Assembly (NCBI RefSeq): GCF_006438825.1
Contig: NZ_RCZP01000044.1
Location: forward strand, 18,598 to 56,646
DNA from: Muricoccus nepalensis
GTDB lineage: Bacteria; Pseudomonadota; Alphaproteobacteria; Acetobacterales; Acetobacteraceae
DNA: 38,049 bases
Direction of reading: 5' to 3'
In this document: positions 8,374-16,266 of the stretch, one piece after another
Position numbering within the stretch: position 1 is the first letter of the stretch
How the letters are laid out: every line of letters starts with the position of its first letter
Position numbers and translations under genes: made by a program
The notes under the pieces: model-generated
Seen by the model: only the letters and a program-made list of their open reading frames with translations
What the model was told of the DNA's origin: nothing
Database searches by the model: none

Positions 8374-9099
8374 ATGGACACCCTCGCGGAGGCGCTGCCG
8401 CCCGGCCTCTTCGCCCCCCTGCCCCCGGGGATCGAGCCCGCGGTGCCGGTGCCGGGCTACCCGAACACCTGGACGCACACCCCGGCCCAGCCGCTGATCC
8501 GCCGGCCGGCCACGCGCACCGAGGTCACCGGCCCGGCCGAGTTGTGGCGCAAGCTGCCCTGCGGCGAGAGCAACCTCGCCGTCCCCGCGCCGGGCAAGGT
8601 CGCCATGGGGCAGCTCATGCACATGTCCGGCCGCGTCCTCGACGAGGACGGGCGGCCGGTGCGCGGCGCGGTGGTGGAGCTGTGGCAGGCCAACGCCGCC
8701 GGGCGCTACTTCCACCCGATCGACCAGCGCGACGCGCCGCTCGACCCCAATTTCGTCGGCAACGGCCGCGTGCGGACGGACGGGGACGGGCGCTACGCCT
8801 TCTTCACCATCAAGCCCGGCGCCTACCCGGTGCCGGTGAAGGACACCTGGTGGCGGCCGCCCCACGTCCACTTCTCCGTGCTCGGCCCCTCCTCGCTGTC
8901 GCGGCTGGTGACGCAGATGTACTTCCCGGGCGACCCGATGAACGAGTGGGACCGCATCCTGACCTCCCTGCCCGACCCCGCGGCGCGCGCCCGGCTCATC
9001 GCGCAGCAGGTCCACCCGTCCGAGGTGGGGGACGGCTGGCTCGCCTTCACGCACGACATCGTCCTGCGCGGCCGCCACGCGACGCCGGAGGCGCCGTGA
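8374..9099 (+). CDS. pcaH: Protocatechuate 3,4-dioxygenase beta subunit
   Basis: This 241-residue intradiol dioxygenase is the catalytic, Fe(III)-binding subunit that cleaves protocatechuate to 3-carboxy-cis,cis-muconate. The four iron ligands of the family are visible: Tyr112 (AGRYFHP), Tyr151 (PGAYPV), His164 and His166 (PPHVHFS). The N-terminal extension before the beta-sandwich and the overall length match PcaH (about 240 residues) rather than catechol dioxygenases, which carry a helical linker domain. The ATG at 8374 follows a GAGGCGGGCG stretch. The stop overlaps the start of the alpha subunit by one base (TGATG), as expected for equimolar subunits. A related hydroxylated benzoate as true substrate is possible given the missing downstream pca genes. 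Confidence 0.92.
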   Translation: MDTLAEALPPGLFAPLPPGIEPAVPVPGYPNTWTHTPAQPLIRRPATRTEVTGPAELWRKLPCGESNLAVPAPGKVAMGQLMHMSGRVLDEDGRPVRGAVVELWQANAAGRYFHPIDQRDAPLDPNFVGNGRVRTDGDGRYAFFTIKPGAYPVPVKDTWWRPPHVHFSVLGPSSLSRLVTQMYFPGDPMNEWDRILTSLPDPAARARLIAQQVHPSEVGDGWLAFTHDIVLRGRHATPEAP

Positions 9100-9722
9100 T
9101 GCCGGACTCGATCCCCCCCGCCGGGACGCTGCCGCCGACCGCCCAGCACACGATCGGGCCCTTCTTCCCCCGCACCTTCTTCACCGAGGGCGACAACGAC
9201 CTCACCCGCGTCAACGCGGCGGCGCCGCCGAGCACGCGGGGCGAGACGATCCTCCTCCGCGGCCGGGTGACGCGGGAGGGCGGCGTGCCCTGCCTGAACG
9301 CCATCCTGGAGGCCTGGCAGGCGGACGCGGCCGGCCGGTTCAACCACCCGCTGGACCCCGGGCGGCACGGGGCGGACCTGGACTTCCTCGGCTGGGGCCG
9401 GGCCTGGACGGACGCGGAGGGCGCCTTCGAGTTCCGCACCCTCCTGCCCGGCGGCTACGACGACCCCGCCGGCCGCCGCGCGCCGCACGTCAACCTGACG
9501 GTGATGGGCGCGGGGCTGATGCGCCGCGTGCTCGCCACCGCCTTCTTCCCCGATTTCCCCGCCGAGAACGCCGCCGACCCCGTGCTGAACCTCGTGCCCG
9601 CGGAGCGCCGCGCACGCACGGTGGCCCGGGCCGCGGGCGAGGAGGGCGGGATCCGCGTCTTCCGCTTCGACATCCATCTCCGCGGCGCCGCGGAGGAGGA
9701 AACCCCCTTCTTCGAGGACTGA
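9099..9722 (+). CDS. pcaG: Protocatechuate 3,4-dioxygenase alpha subunit
   Basis: This 207-residue partner subunit has the same beta-sandwich fold as PcaH but lacks the iron-binding tyrosines and histidines. The region corresponding to the PcaH His pair reads APHVNLTV. Typical alpha-subunit segments are QHTIGPFFP near the N-terminus, LEAWQADAAGRFNHP, and the C-terminal FRFDIHLRG...ETPFFED, close to the FRFDI...ETVFFDF ending of known PcaG proteins. The N-terminal segment supplies part of the active site in the heterodimer. The ATG overlaps the pcaH stop. The next gene begins 30 bp downstream. Confidence 0.9.
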   Translation: MPDSIPPAGTLPPTAQHTIGPFFPRTFFTEGDNDLTRVNAAAPPSTRGETILLRGRVTREGGVPCLNAILEAWQADAAGRFNHPLDPGRHGADLDFLGWGRAWTDAEGAFEFRTLLPGGYDDPAGRRAPHVNLTVMGAGLMRRVLATAFFPDFPAENAADPVLNLVPAERRARTVARAAGEEGGIRVFRFDIHLRGAAEEETPFFED

Positions 9723-9752
9723 GGCCGCGCCCTCCCCTCCGGAAAGACCGCC

Positions 9753-10622
9753 TTGCCCATCACCTACGACATGATGAAGCGCACCACGGCCCAGCTCTAC
9801 GAGTGGTCGCTCCGCAAGGTGCCGGACGACACGCTCGACGCGCTGCGCCGGGCGCGGGAGACCGAGACGAACACGGTCGCGCAGCGGACGCTCGGCATCC
9901 TTCTCCGCAGCGCCGAGATGGCGGAGACGCAGGACCGGCTCGTCTGCTCGGATTCCGGCGTGCCGACCTACACCATCGCGATCGGCACGGGCGTGCGGCT
10001 GGAGGGCGACATCCGCCGCGCCATCGAGGACGGCTTCGACGAGCTGGTGGCGACCACCAACCCGCCCCTGCTAAAGCACGTCACCAACCCGCTGACGAAC
10101 GAGCGCGGCTACCGCGGCAAGGACATGCCGCTGGTCACCTGGGACATCGTGGACGGCGCGGACCACGTCGACATCACCTGCCAGCCCAAGGCGCTCGGCT
10201 CCGGCCGCTGGGCCGCGCTCGAGATCTTCACCTTCCCGACGCTCGAGCGGATCGAGGAGTACGTGATGGAATGCGTGCTCAAGGCTGGCTCCCAGCATTG
10301 CCCGCCCGTGAACATCGGGGTCGGCATCGGCGGCTCCTTCGACCACTGCGCGAAGATGGCGGCCAAGGCGACGCTCCGCCAGTACGGCACCACCAACCCG
10401 GAGCCCGTGCTGGCGGCGATGGAGGAGCGGCTGCTCCGCGCCGTGAACGCCACGGGCTTCGGCCCCATGGGTACCGGCGGCGACACGACCGCGCTCGGCG
10501 TTCACATCGAGTACTGCGCGGGGCACGGCTTTACGCCCGTCGCCGTCGCCTTCAACTGCTGGATCAACCGCCGCACCCGCGCGCGCCTCTACGGGGACGG
10601 GCGGCTGGAGCGCGTGGAATGA
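9753..10622 (+). CDS. Class I hydratase alpha subunit (fumarate hydratase / L(+)-tartrate dehydratase type)
   Basis: This 289-residue protein matches the alpha half of oxygen-sensitive 4Fe-4S class I hydratases (TtdA, N-terminal domain of FumA). Candidate cluster ligands are Cys65 (LVCSDSGVPTY, the family CxDTG site), Cys183 (QHCPPVNIGVGIGGS) and either Cys255 or Cys269 near the C-terminus. The start is TTG at 9753: GGAAAG is well placed before it, while the first ATG (9771) has no ribosome site. The beta subunit overlaps its stop by 4 bp. In this operon it may hydrate an unsaturated dicarboxylate from ring cleavage rather than fumarate or tartrate; that is inference. I leave the symbol empty because the substrate is unknown. 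Confidence 0.85.
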   Translation: MPITYDMMKRTTAQLYEWSLRKVPDDTLDALRRARETETNTVAQRTLGILLRSAEMAETQDRLVCSDSGVPTYTIAIGTGVRLEGDIRRAIEDGFDELVATTNPPLLKHVTNPLTNERGYRGKDMPLVTWDIVDGADHVDITCQPKALGSGRWAALEIFTFPTLERIEEYVMECVLKAGSQHCPPVNIGVGIGGSFDHCAKMAAKATLRQYGTTNPEPVLAAMEERLLRAVNATGFGPMGTGGDTTALGVHIEYCAGHGFTPVAVAFNCWINRRTRARLYGDGRLERVE

Positions 10623-11272
10623 GCGCGCCCGCGACCGAGGACGGCATCCGGCGCCTGCGGATGCCGCTGTCGCGCGAGGACGCGCGCTCGCTCCGCGCCG
10701 GGGACATGGTGCTGCTGGACGGCGAGATCGTCATCACCGCGGGGCTGCCCACCTGCCAGCGCCTGGTGGAATGCGCGGAGGGGCGGCGCGAGCTTCCCCG
10801 CCCGCTCGACGGCACCGGCCTCTTCCACCTCGGCAGCTACTCGCGCGAGGCGCCGGACGGCGGCTTCGAGGTGCTCTACATGAACCCGACGACGAGCACC
10901 CGCTTCAACGCGCTCATGCCCGGCCTCATCCGCCATTTCCGCCTCAGCGCGGTCGGTGGCAAGGGCGGGCTCGACGCCGCCTGCGCGGAGGCGATGCGCG
11001 AGGTCGGCTGCGTCTACCTCTCCTTCGTCGGCGGCGGGGCCCCGCTGCTGTCGGACGCGATCCGCGAGGTCGTCTCGGTGCACTGGAACGACCTCGTCTC
11101 CCACTACCGGCTCGTGACGCTGCGGGTGGAGGGGCTGGGCCCGCTCACCGTCGGCATCGACGCGCAGGGGAACAGCCTCTACGCCGACCTCAGCCAGGCC
11201 GCCGCGGACCGGATGCCCGCCATCATGGCGGAACTTGCCCGCGCGCGCGCCGCGGCGGAGGGCGCGCCGTGA
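10619..11272 (+). CDS. Class I hydratase beta subunit (fumarase C-terminal domain / TtdB type)
   Basis: This 217-residue protein matches the beta half of class I fumarases and tartrate dehydratases. The early AGDMVLLDGEIVIT, the middle HLGSY, NPTTSTRFN and the GGKGG loop correspond to the family sequence around substrate-binding Thr/Arg and Lys. Two sites deviate: the segment that usually reads like T(A/G)RDxAH here reads ITAGLPTCQR, and GPTTS.RMD is NPTTSTRFN. This implies a changed substrate pocket. The ATG at 10619 overlaps the alpha-subunit stop (ATGA). The next gene starts with GTG overlapping its stop, so the block is tightly coupled. Confidence 0.83.
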   Translation: MSAPATEDGIRRLRMPLSREDARSLRAGDMVLLDGEIVITAGLPTCQRLVECAEGRRELPRPLDGTGLFHLGSYSREAPDGGFEVLYMNPTTSTRFNALMPGLIRHFRLSAVGGKGGLDAACAEAMREVGCVYLSFVGGGAPLLSDAIREVVSVHWNDLVSHYRLVTLRVEGLGPLTVGIDAQGNSLYADLSQAAADRMPAIMAELARARAAAEGAP

Positions 11273-12183
11273 GCCGCGAAACGGTCGCCCTCCTCGCCGC
11301 CGTGCCGAAGGACCTGCGCGACGCGCTCGGCCGGGACTACACCCTCGTCGAGCGCGGCGACCCCGCGGCCGCCGGCGCGCGGATCGCCGTGACCTCCGGC
11401 ATGGCCGGCGCGGACGCCGCCGCGATGGCGGCCCTGCCCTCGCTCCGCCTCATCGCCTCCATGGGGGTCGGCCTCGACCGCATCGACCTCGCCGCCGCGC
11501 GCCAACAGGGCGTGGCCGTCTCCCACACGCCCGACGAGATGACCGAGGACGTGGCGGACTTCGCGATCGGCCTGGTCTACGCCGCCGCGCGCCGCATCGC
11601 CGAGGCTGACCGCTTCGTGCGCGCGGGCCGCTGGTCGCGCGAGCGCATGGCGCCGGGGATGAGCCTGCACGGCAAGGCCCTGGGGGTCGTCTCGCTCGGC
11701 CGCATCGGCGCGGCCATCGCGCGCCGCGCGGCGGGCATCGGCCTCGACGTCGCCTGGACCGGCCCGCGCCCGAAGCCGGAGGCGCCCTGGCCCTGGCTGC
11801 CCGACGCCACGGCGCTGGCCGCCCGCTCGGACGTGCTCGTCCTCGCCTGCCCGGGCGGGGAGGAGACGCGGCACCTCGTGGATGCCGCGGTGCTCGCCGC
11901 GCTCGGCCCGCGCGGCCTCCTCGTCAACATCGCCCGCGGCTCCGTCGTGGACGAGGCGGCGCTGCTCGCCGCGCTGGAGGGGGGCGGGATCGCGGGCGCG
12001 GGGCTCGACGTCTTCGCGACCGAGCCGGCGCTCGACGCCCGCTTCCTCGCGCTCGAGAACGCCGTGCTCGCGCCGCACTACGCCTCCATCACCGAGGAGA
12101 CGCGCGGGGCCATCGTCGCGCGGCTCCTGCGCGACATCGCCGCCTTCCGCGCGGGAGAGCCCTTCTTCGATGCCACGCGCTGA
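11269..12183 (+). CDS. NAD(P)-dependent 2-hydroxyacid dehydrogenase
   Basis: This 304-residue D-2-hydroxyacid dehydrogenase is the second one in the window. The nucleotide motif is a slightly unusual GVVSLGRIG (139-147), the catalytic residues are Arg223 (IARGSVVD), Glu252 (FATEPA) and His270 (APHYAS). The GTG start at 11269 overlaps the hydratase stop (GTGA). The GxG motif with S-L-G and the downstream TGPRPKP, in place of an acidic residue after strand 2, suggest NADPH use, as in glyoxylate/hydroxypyruvate reductases. It probably reduces a 2-oxoacid released by the pathway, or oxidises the hydration product of the preceding hydratase. Its end overlaps the regulator gene by 14 bp. Confidence 0.87.
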   Translation: MSRETVALLAAVPKDLRDALGRDYTLVERGDPAAAGARIAVTSGMAGADAAAMAALPSLRLIASMGVGLDRIDLAAARQQGVAVSHTPDEMTEDVADFAIGLVYAAARRIAEADRFVRAGRWSRERMAPGMSLHGKALGVVSLGRIGAAIARRAAGIGLDVAWTGPRPKPEAPWPWLPDATALAARSDVLVLACPGGEETRHLVDAAVLAALGPRGLLVNIARGSVVDEAALLAALEGGGIAGAGLDVFATEPALDARFLALENAVLAPHYASITEETRGAIVARLLRDIAAFRAGEPFFDATR

Positions 12184-12925
12184 GCCAGCGCCCCCCCGGG
12201 GCAAGGTCGATTTCAGCCGCAGCGCCGTGCCGCGCTACATCCAGCTCGCCACCCTCTTCCGCCGCCGCGTGGAGGGCGGGTCCTGGAAGCTCGGCCAGCG
12301 GATCCCCACGGTCGATGAGCTGGCGGCGGAGTGCAGCGTCGCCCGCGCCACGATCCGCCAGGCGCTGGACGAGCTCGAGCGCGACGGCCTCATCGAGCGC
12401 TTCCGCGCCAAGGGCACCTTCGTCCGCAAGGCGCCGGTCGAGCGGATCTGGTGCGACGTGGAGGCGGACTGGAACGGCCTGCTGCGCCCGCGGGAGGGCG
12501 CGCGGATCGAGATCCTCTCCGACGCGGACGGGCTTCCCGGCGCGGCCATCCCCGACAGCATCGGCGTCGCCGCCCCCTTCTACCGCCACATCCGCCGGCG
12601 CCACTGGCGCGACGGGCAGCCCTTCCTGCTCGCCGACGTCTACCTCGACGCGCGCCTCTCGCCGCTGGTGACGGAGGCGGACCTCGGCAGCAAGACCGCG
12701 CTGCGCCTCGTCTCGGGGCTGAAGGGCGTGCAGGTCGTGGACGCGCGGCAGACGCTGACCATCGGCGTCGCCGACGTGGAGAGCGCGGCCGCGCTCCACC
12801 TTCCGCTGAACGCGCCCGTCGCCAACGTCCACCGCGCGGCGGTCGACCAGCACGGCACCCTCGTGCTCGTGGCGGACGGCGTCTACCGCGGCGATGTCGT
12901 GCGGATCGACATCAAGCTGAAATAG
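12170..12925 (+). CDS. GntR-family transcriptional regulator, HutC/UTRA type
   Basis: This 251-residue regulator has an N-terminal winged helix-turn-helix (about residues 20-87: PRYIQLATLFRRRV, QRIPTVDELAAECSVARATI, KGTFV) and a C-terminal UTRA-type ligand-binding domain from about residue 95. The length is normal. The ATG at 12170 lies inside the last codons of the dehydrogenase gene, so it is co-transcribed with the operon and probably autoregulated. The likely operator is the dyad at 7278-7303. In this family the ligand is usually a pathway substrate or intermediate, and binding releases repression. The specific ligand is unknown. Confidence 0.9.
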   Translation: MPRAEPAPPRGKVDFSRSAVPRYIQLATLFRRRVEGGSWKLGQRIPTVDELAAECSVARATIRQALDELERDGLIERFRAKGTFVRKAPVERIWCDVEADWNGLLRPREGARIEILSDADGLPGAAIPDSIGVAAPFYRHIRRRHWRDGQPFLLADVYLDARLSPLVTEADLGSKTALRLVSGLKGVQVVDARQTLTIGVADVESAAALHLPLNAPVANVHRAAVDQHGTLVLVADGVYRGDVVRIDIKLK

Positions 12926-13025
12926 CCCTCCCGGACCCGCCGCGCGGCGCCTTCTCCGTTGATCGGACGCCGGTTTTGTTGCAAGGCAGGGACAAGCCGT
13001 CCGTGAGCGGCCAGGGAGTGACGCC

Positions 13026-14066
13026 ATGCTGTTCCGCCTCATCCGGGCCGCCGCCATCCCGGCCGCCCTCCTCGCCGCGGTCCTCGCCCCCGCCGGCGCC
13101 GCCCGCGCGCAGGGCTCGCTGAACCTCTACTGCTCCGTGCAGCTGGAGTGGTGCCAGGCGGCGGCGAACGCCTTCCAGCGCGACACCGGCATCCGGGTGG
13201 CCGTCTCCCAGAAGGGCTCGGGCGAGGTGTTGGCGCAGCTTCGGGCCGAGGCGGGGAACCCCCGGGGCGACGTCTGGTTCGGCGGCACCGGCGACCCGCA
13301 CCTGCAGGCGGCGGAGGAGAACCTCTCGGCCGAGTACCGCTCCCCCAGCCTCGACCAGCTCCACGACTGGGCGCAGAAGCAGGCGCGGGACAGCCGCTAC
13401 CGCACGGTGGGCATCTACGCCGGCGCGCTCGGCATGGCCTTCAACCCCGAGCTCCTCGCCCGCCGCAACATCGCCGCCCCCGCCTGCTGGCGCGACCTGC
13501 TGGACGCGCGCTTCCGCAACGAGATCCAGATGGCCAACCCGCAGTCCAGCGGCACGGCCTACGTGATGATCGCGACCATCGTGCAGATCATGGGCGAGGA
13601 CCCGGCCTTCGAGTACCTCAAGGCGCTCCACCGCAACATCAACGCCTACCCGCGCTCGGGCACCGGCCCCATCAAGTCCGTCGCGCGCGGGGAGACCGCG
13701 GTGTCGGTCTCCTTCGTTCACGACGCGGTGACGGAGCGCCTGGGCGGCTTCCCCGTCAGCAGCGCGGTTCCCTGCGAGGGCACGGGCTACGAGGTCGGCT
13801 CCATGTCCATCATCCGCGGCGCGCGGAACCTGCGCAGCGCGCAGCGCTTCTACGACTGGGCCCTCACCCCCGCCGCCCAGCAGCTCGGCGCGGAGTCGAA
13901 GCAGTTCCAGACGCCCTCCAACCGCGCGACGCCGGTGCCGGCCGAGGCCCCGCGCATGGCCGACATCCGCCTCATCGACTACGACTTCGCGAAATACGGC
14001 GCCTCCGCCGAGCGCCGCCGCCTCATCGAGCGCTGGGACCGCGAGGTGAACGCGCTACCGCGCTGA
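13026..14066 (+). CDS. ABC transporter substrate-binding protein (AfuA/FbpA-like)
   Basis: This 346-residue periplasmic protein has a Sec signal (residues 1-29, ending ARAQ) and the AfuA/FbpA type fold: LNLYCSVQLEWCQAAANAFQ, RGDVWFGGTGDPHLQA, and a late GTGYEVGSMSIIRGA. The paired tyrosines that bind Fe(III) in FbpA are not seen, and some AfuA proteins bind sugar phosphates, so ferric iron is only one possibility. GGGAGTGACGCC precedes the ATG. The stop is 7 bp before the permease gene. The 100 bp upstream, after the GntR gene, must hold the promoter; I see no clear boxes. Confidence 0.88.
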   Translation: MLFRLIRAAAIPAALLAAVLAPAGAARAQGSLNLYCSVQLEWCQAAANAFQRDTGIRVAVSQKGSGEVLAQLRAEAGNPRGDVWFGGTGDPHLQAAEENLSAEYRSPSLDQLHDWAQKQARDSRYRTVGIYAGALGMAFNPELLARRNIAAPACWRDLLDARFRNEIQMANPQSSGTAYVMIATIVQIMGEDPAFEYLKALHRNINAYPRSGTGPIKSVARGETAVSVSFVHDAVTERLGGFPVSSAVPCEGTGYEVGSMSIIRGARNLRSAQRFYDWALTPAAQQLGAESKQFQTPSNRATPVPAEAPRMADIRLIDYDFAKYGASAERRRLIERWDREVNALPR

Positions 14067-14073
14067 GGCCGCG

Positions 14074-16266
14074 ATGCGCGCCGCCGGCCTCTGGAGCAGC
14101 CTCGTCGCCCTCGCGGCGGCGCTCCTCCTCCCCTGGTACCTCCTGCAGGACGGGATCGCGGCCACGCCGCTCGCGAATCTCGCCTGGCTGACCGACCCCG
14201 ACTTCGCGCCGGCCGCCGGGCAGGTCCTGGCGGAGGGCCGCTGGTGGCTGCTGCCCGCGCTGCTCGCGCCGGCGCTCGGCCTGCTCTCGGCCCTCCTGCC
14301 GCTCGCCCGCCCCGTGCGGGCGGCGGGCTTCCTGGTGGCGGGGGCGGGCGGGCTGCTCGCGCTGCTGGCCCAGGGCTACGCCATCGGCGTGCAAGGCTGG
14401 TCCGCGCCCTGGCTCGAGGCGCTGGGGCCGATGGAGAGCCGCCAGTTCGGCATCGGCTGGGGCGGCGCGGTCGTGCCCCTCGCGCTCGCCGTCCTCCTCG
14501 CGGCGGGGCTGGCCGGGCGCGGCGCCTTCCGGGGGGATGCCTTCACGGCGGCGGTCGCGGTCCTCGTCGCGGGCTCCATCGGCCTCTTCACGGCGATGCC
14601 CCTCGTCCTGCTGCTGGGCGACGCCTTCCGCGACCCCTCCGGCGCCCTCGCGGCCGGCGCGGTCTTCGGGCGGCTGGCCGACGACCGGCTCTGGAGCCTC
14701 GGCTGCCTCGCCGGCGCGCCCCGCTGCGGCGTGGTCTGGAACACCCTCCTGCTCGGCACGCTGGTGGGCGCCAGCACCACCGCCATGGGCCTCGCCTTCG
14801 CCCTGCTGGTCACGCGCGGGCGGCTGCGCTGGGCGCGGGGGCTGCGCTGGCTGACGGTGCTGCCCATCGTCACCCCGCCCTTCATCCTCGGCCTCGGGCT
14901 CATCCTCATCTTCGGCCGCTCGGGCCTCGTCTCCAACGCCGCCTCCGCCTGGTTCGGGCTGGAGCTCGGGCGCTGGATCTACGGGCTGCCGGGCGTGCTG
15001 CTGGCGCAGCTCTTCGCCTTCACGCCCATCGCCTTCCTCGTGCTGATCGGCGTGGTGGAGGGGCTGTCGCCGACCCTGGAGGAGGCCTCCTCCACCCTCC
15101 GCGCCACCCCGCGCGAGACCTTCGCCACGGTCACCCTGCCGCTGCTGCGGCCGGGGATCGCCAACGCCTTCCTCCTCGGCTTCGTGGAGAGCATGGCGGA
15201 TTTCGGCAACCCCGTGGTGCTCGGCGGCAATTTCGGCGTGCTGGCGACGGAGATCTTCTTCGCCGTCGTCGGCGCCCAGGCCGATGCGGGGCGGGCGGCG
15301 ACGCTCTCGCTCATCCTCCTCGCCCTCGCGCTCGGCGCCTTCTCGCTGCAGCGCTGGCTGACGGCGCGGAAGTCCTATGTCTCGATCGGCGGCAAGGGCG
15401 ACGGCGGCCTCGCGCCGCCGCTGCCGGCGGGCGTGCGGCGGCTCTGCCTCTCGGTCGCGCTACCCTGGGCGGCGCTCACCGTCATCCTCTACGGCCTCGC
15501 CCTCTCGGGCGGCTTCGTGGAGATCTGGGGGCGCGACTACACGCCGACCTTCCGCCACATGGTGAAGGCCTTCGACATCGAGGGCGGGCAGCTCACCGGC
15601 CTCGCCTGGAACAGCGTCATCACGACGGTGACGCTCGCCGCCATCGCGGCGCCGGTCACGGCGGCGCTCGGCATCGCCGCCGCCTGGCTCTTCTCGCGCA
15701 CGCGCTTCGCGGGGCGGGGCGTGCTGGAGTTCGCGACCATGCTCTCCTTCGCCGTGCCGGGCACGGTGATCGGCGTCGCCTATCTCCGCGCCTTCAACCT
15801 GCCGCCGCTCGAGCTCGCGGGCACGGGCGCGATCATCGTGGCCTGCTTCGTGTTCCGGAACCTGCCCGTCGGCCTGCGCTCGGGCATGGCGGCGATGGCG
15901 CAGATCGACCCCTCTCTGGACGAGGCCTCGCACACGCTCGGCGGCGGGGGCGGCGACGCCTTCCGGCGCGTGGTGCTGCCGCTGCTGCGGCCGGCCATCG
16001 TAGCCGGGCTCGTCTACGCCTTCGTGCGGGCGATGACGACGATCTCGGCCGTCATCTTCCTCGTCACGGCGGACACGGAGCTGGCGACGGTCTTCATCGT
16101 CAACCGCGTCATCAACGGCGACTACGGGCTGGCCATCGCGGTCGCGGTCGTGCTCATCGCGCTCATGGTCGTCATGCTGGGGCTCGCGCAGCTTCTCGTC
16201 GGCCGGCGCCGCATCGGGCGCCGCGCCGCGGTGCCGGTCGTCGCAACAAGGGGGGCCGTGGCATGA
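14074..16266 (+). CDS. ABC transporter permease, fused two-domain (AfuB/FbpB-like)
   Basis: This 730-residue inner-membrane protein contains two binding-protein-dependent permease domains in one chain. Each has the EAA loop that docks on the ATPase: EEASSTLRATPRETF...LPLLRPGI in the first half (about 15080-15160) and DEASHTLGGGG...LPLLRPAI in the second (about 15920-15990). About 150 extra N-terminal residues form several additional transmembrane segments before the first permease domain, which explains the large size. It starts 7 bp after the binding-protein gene and overlaps the ATPase start by 4 bp (ATGA), so the three genes form one operon. Confidence 0.9.
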   Translation: MRAAGLWSSLVALAAALLLPWYLLQDGIAATPLANLAWLTDPDFAPAAGQVLAEGRWWLLPALLAPALGLLSALLPLARPVRAAGFLVAGAGGLLALLAQGYAIGVQGWSAPWLEALGPMESRQFGIGWGGAVVPLALAVLLAAGLAGRGAFRGDAFTAAVAVLVAGSIGLFTAMPLVLLLGDAFRDPSGALAAGAVFGRLADDRLWSLGCLAGAPRCGVVWNTLLLGTLVGASTTAMGLAFALLVTRGRLRWARGLRWLTVLPIVTPPFILGLGLILIFGRSGLVSNAASAWFGLELGRWIYGLPGVLLAQLFAFTPIAFLVLIGVVEGLSPTLEEASSTLRATPRETFATVTLPLLRPGIANAFLLGFVESMADFGNPVVLGGNFGVLATEIFFAVVGAQADAGRAATLSLILLALALGAFSLQRWLTARKSYVSIGGKGDGGLAPPLPAGVRRLCLSVALPWAALTVILYGLALSGGFVEIWGRDYTPTFRHMVKAFDIEGGQLTGLAWNSVITTVTLAAIAAPVTAALGIAAAWLFSRTRFAGRGVLEFATMLSFAVPGTVIGVAYLRAFNLPPLELAGTGAIIVACFVFRNLPVGLRSGMAAMAQIDPSLDEASHTLGGGGGDAFRRVVLPLLRPAIVAGLVYAFVRAMTTISAVIFLVTADTELATVFIVNRVINGDYGLAIAVAVVLIALMVVMLGLAQLLVGRRRIGRRAAVPVVATRGAVA

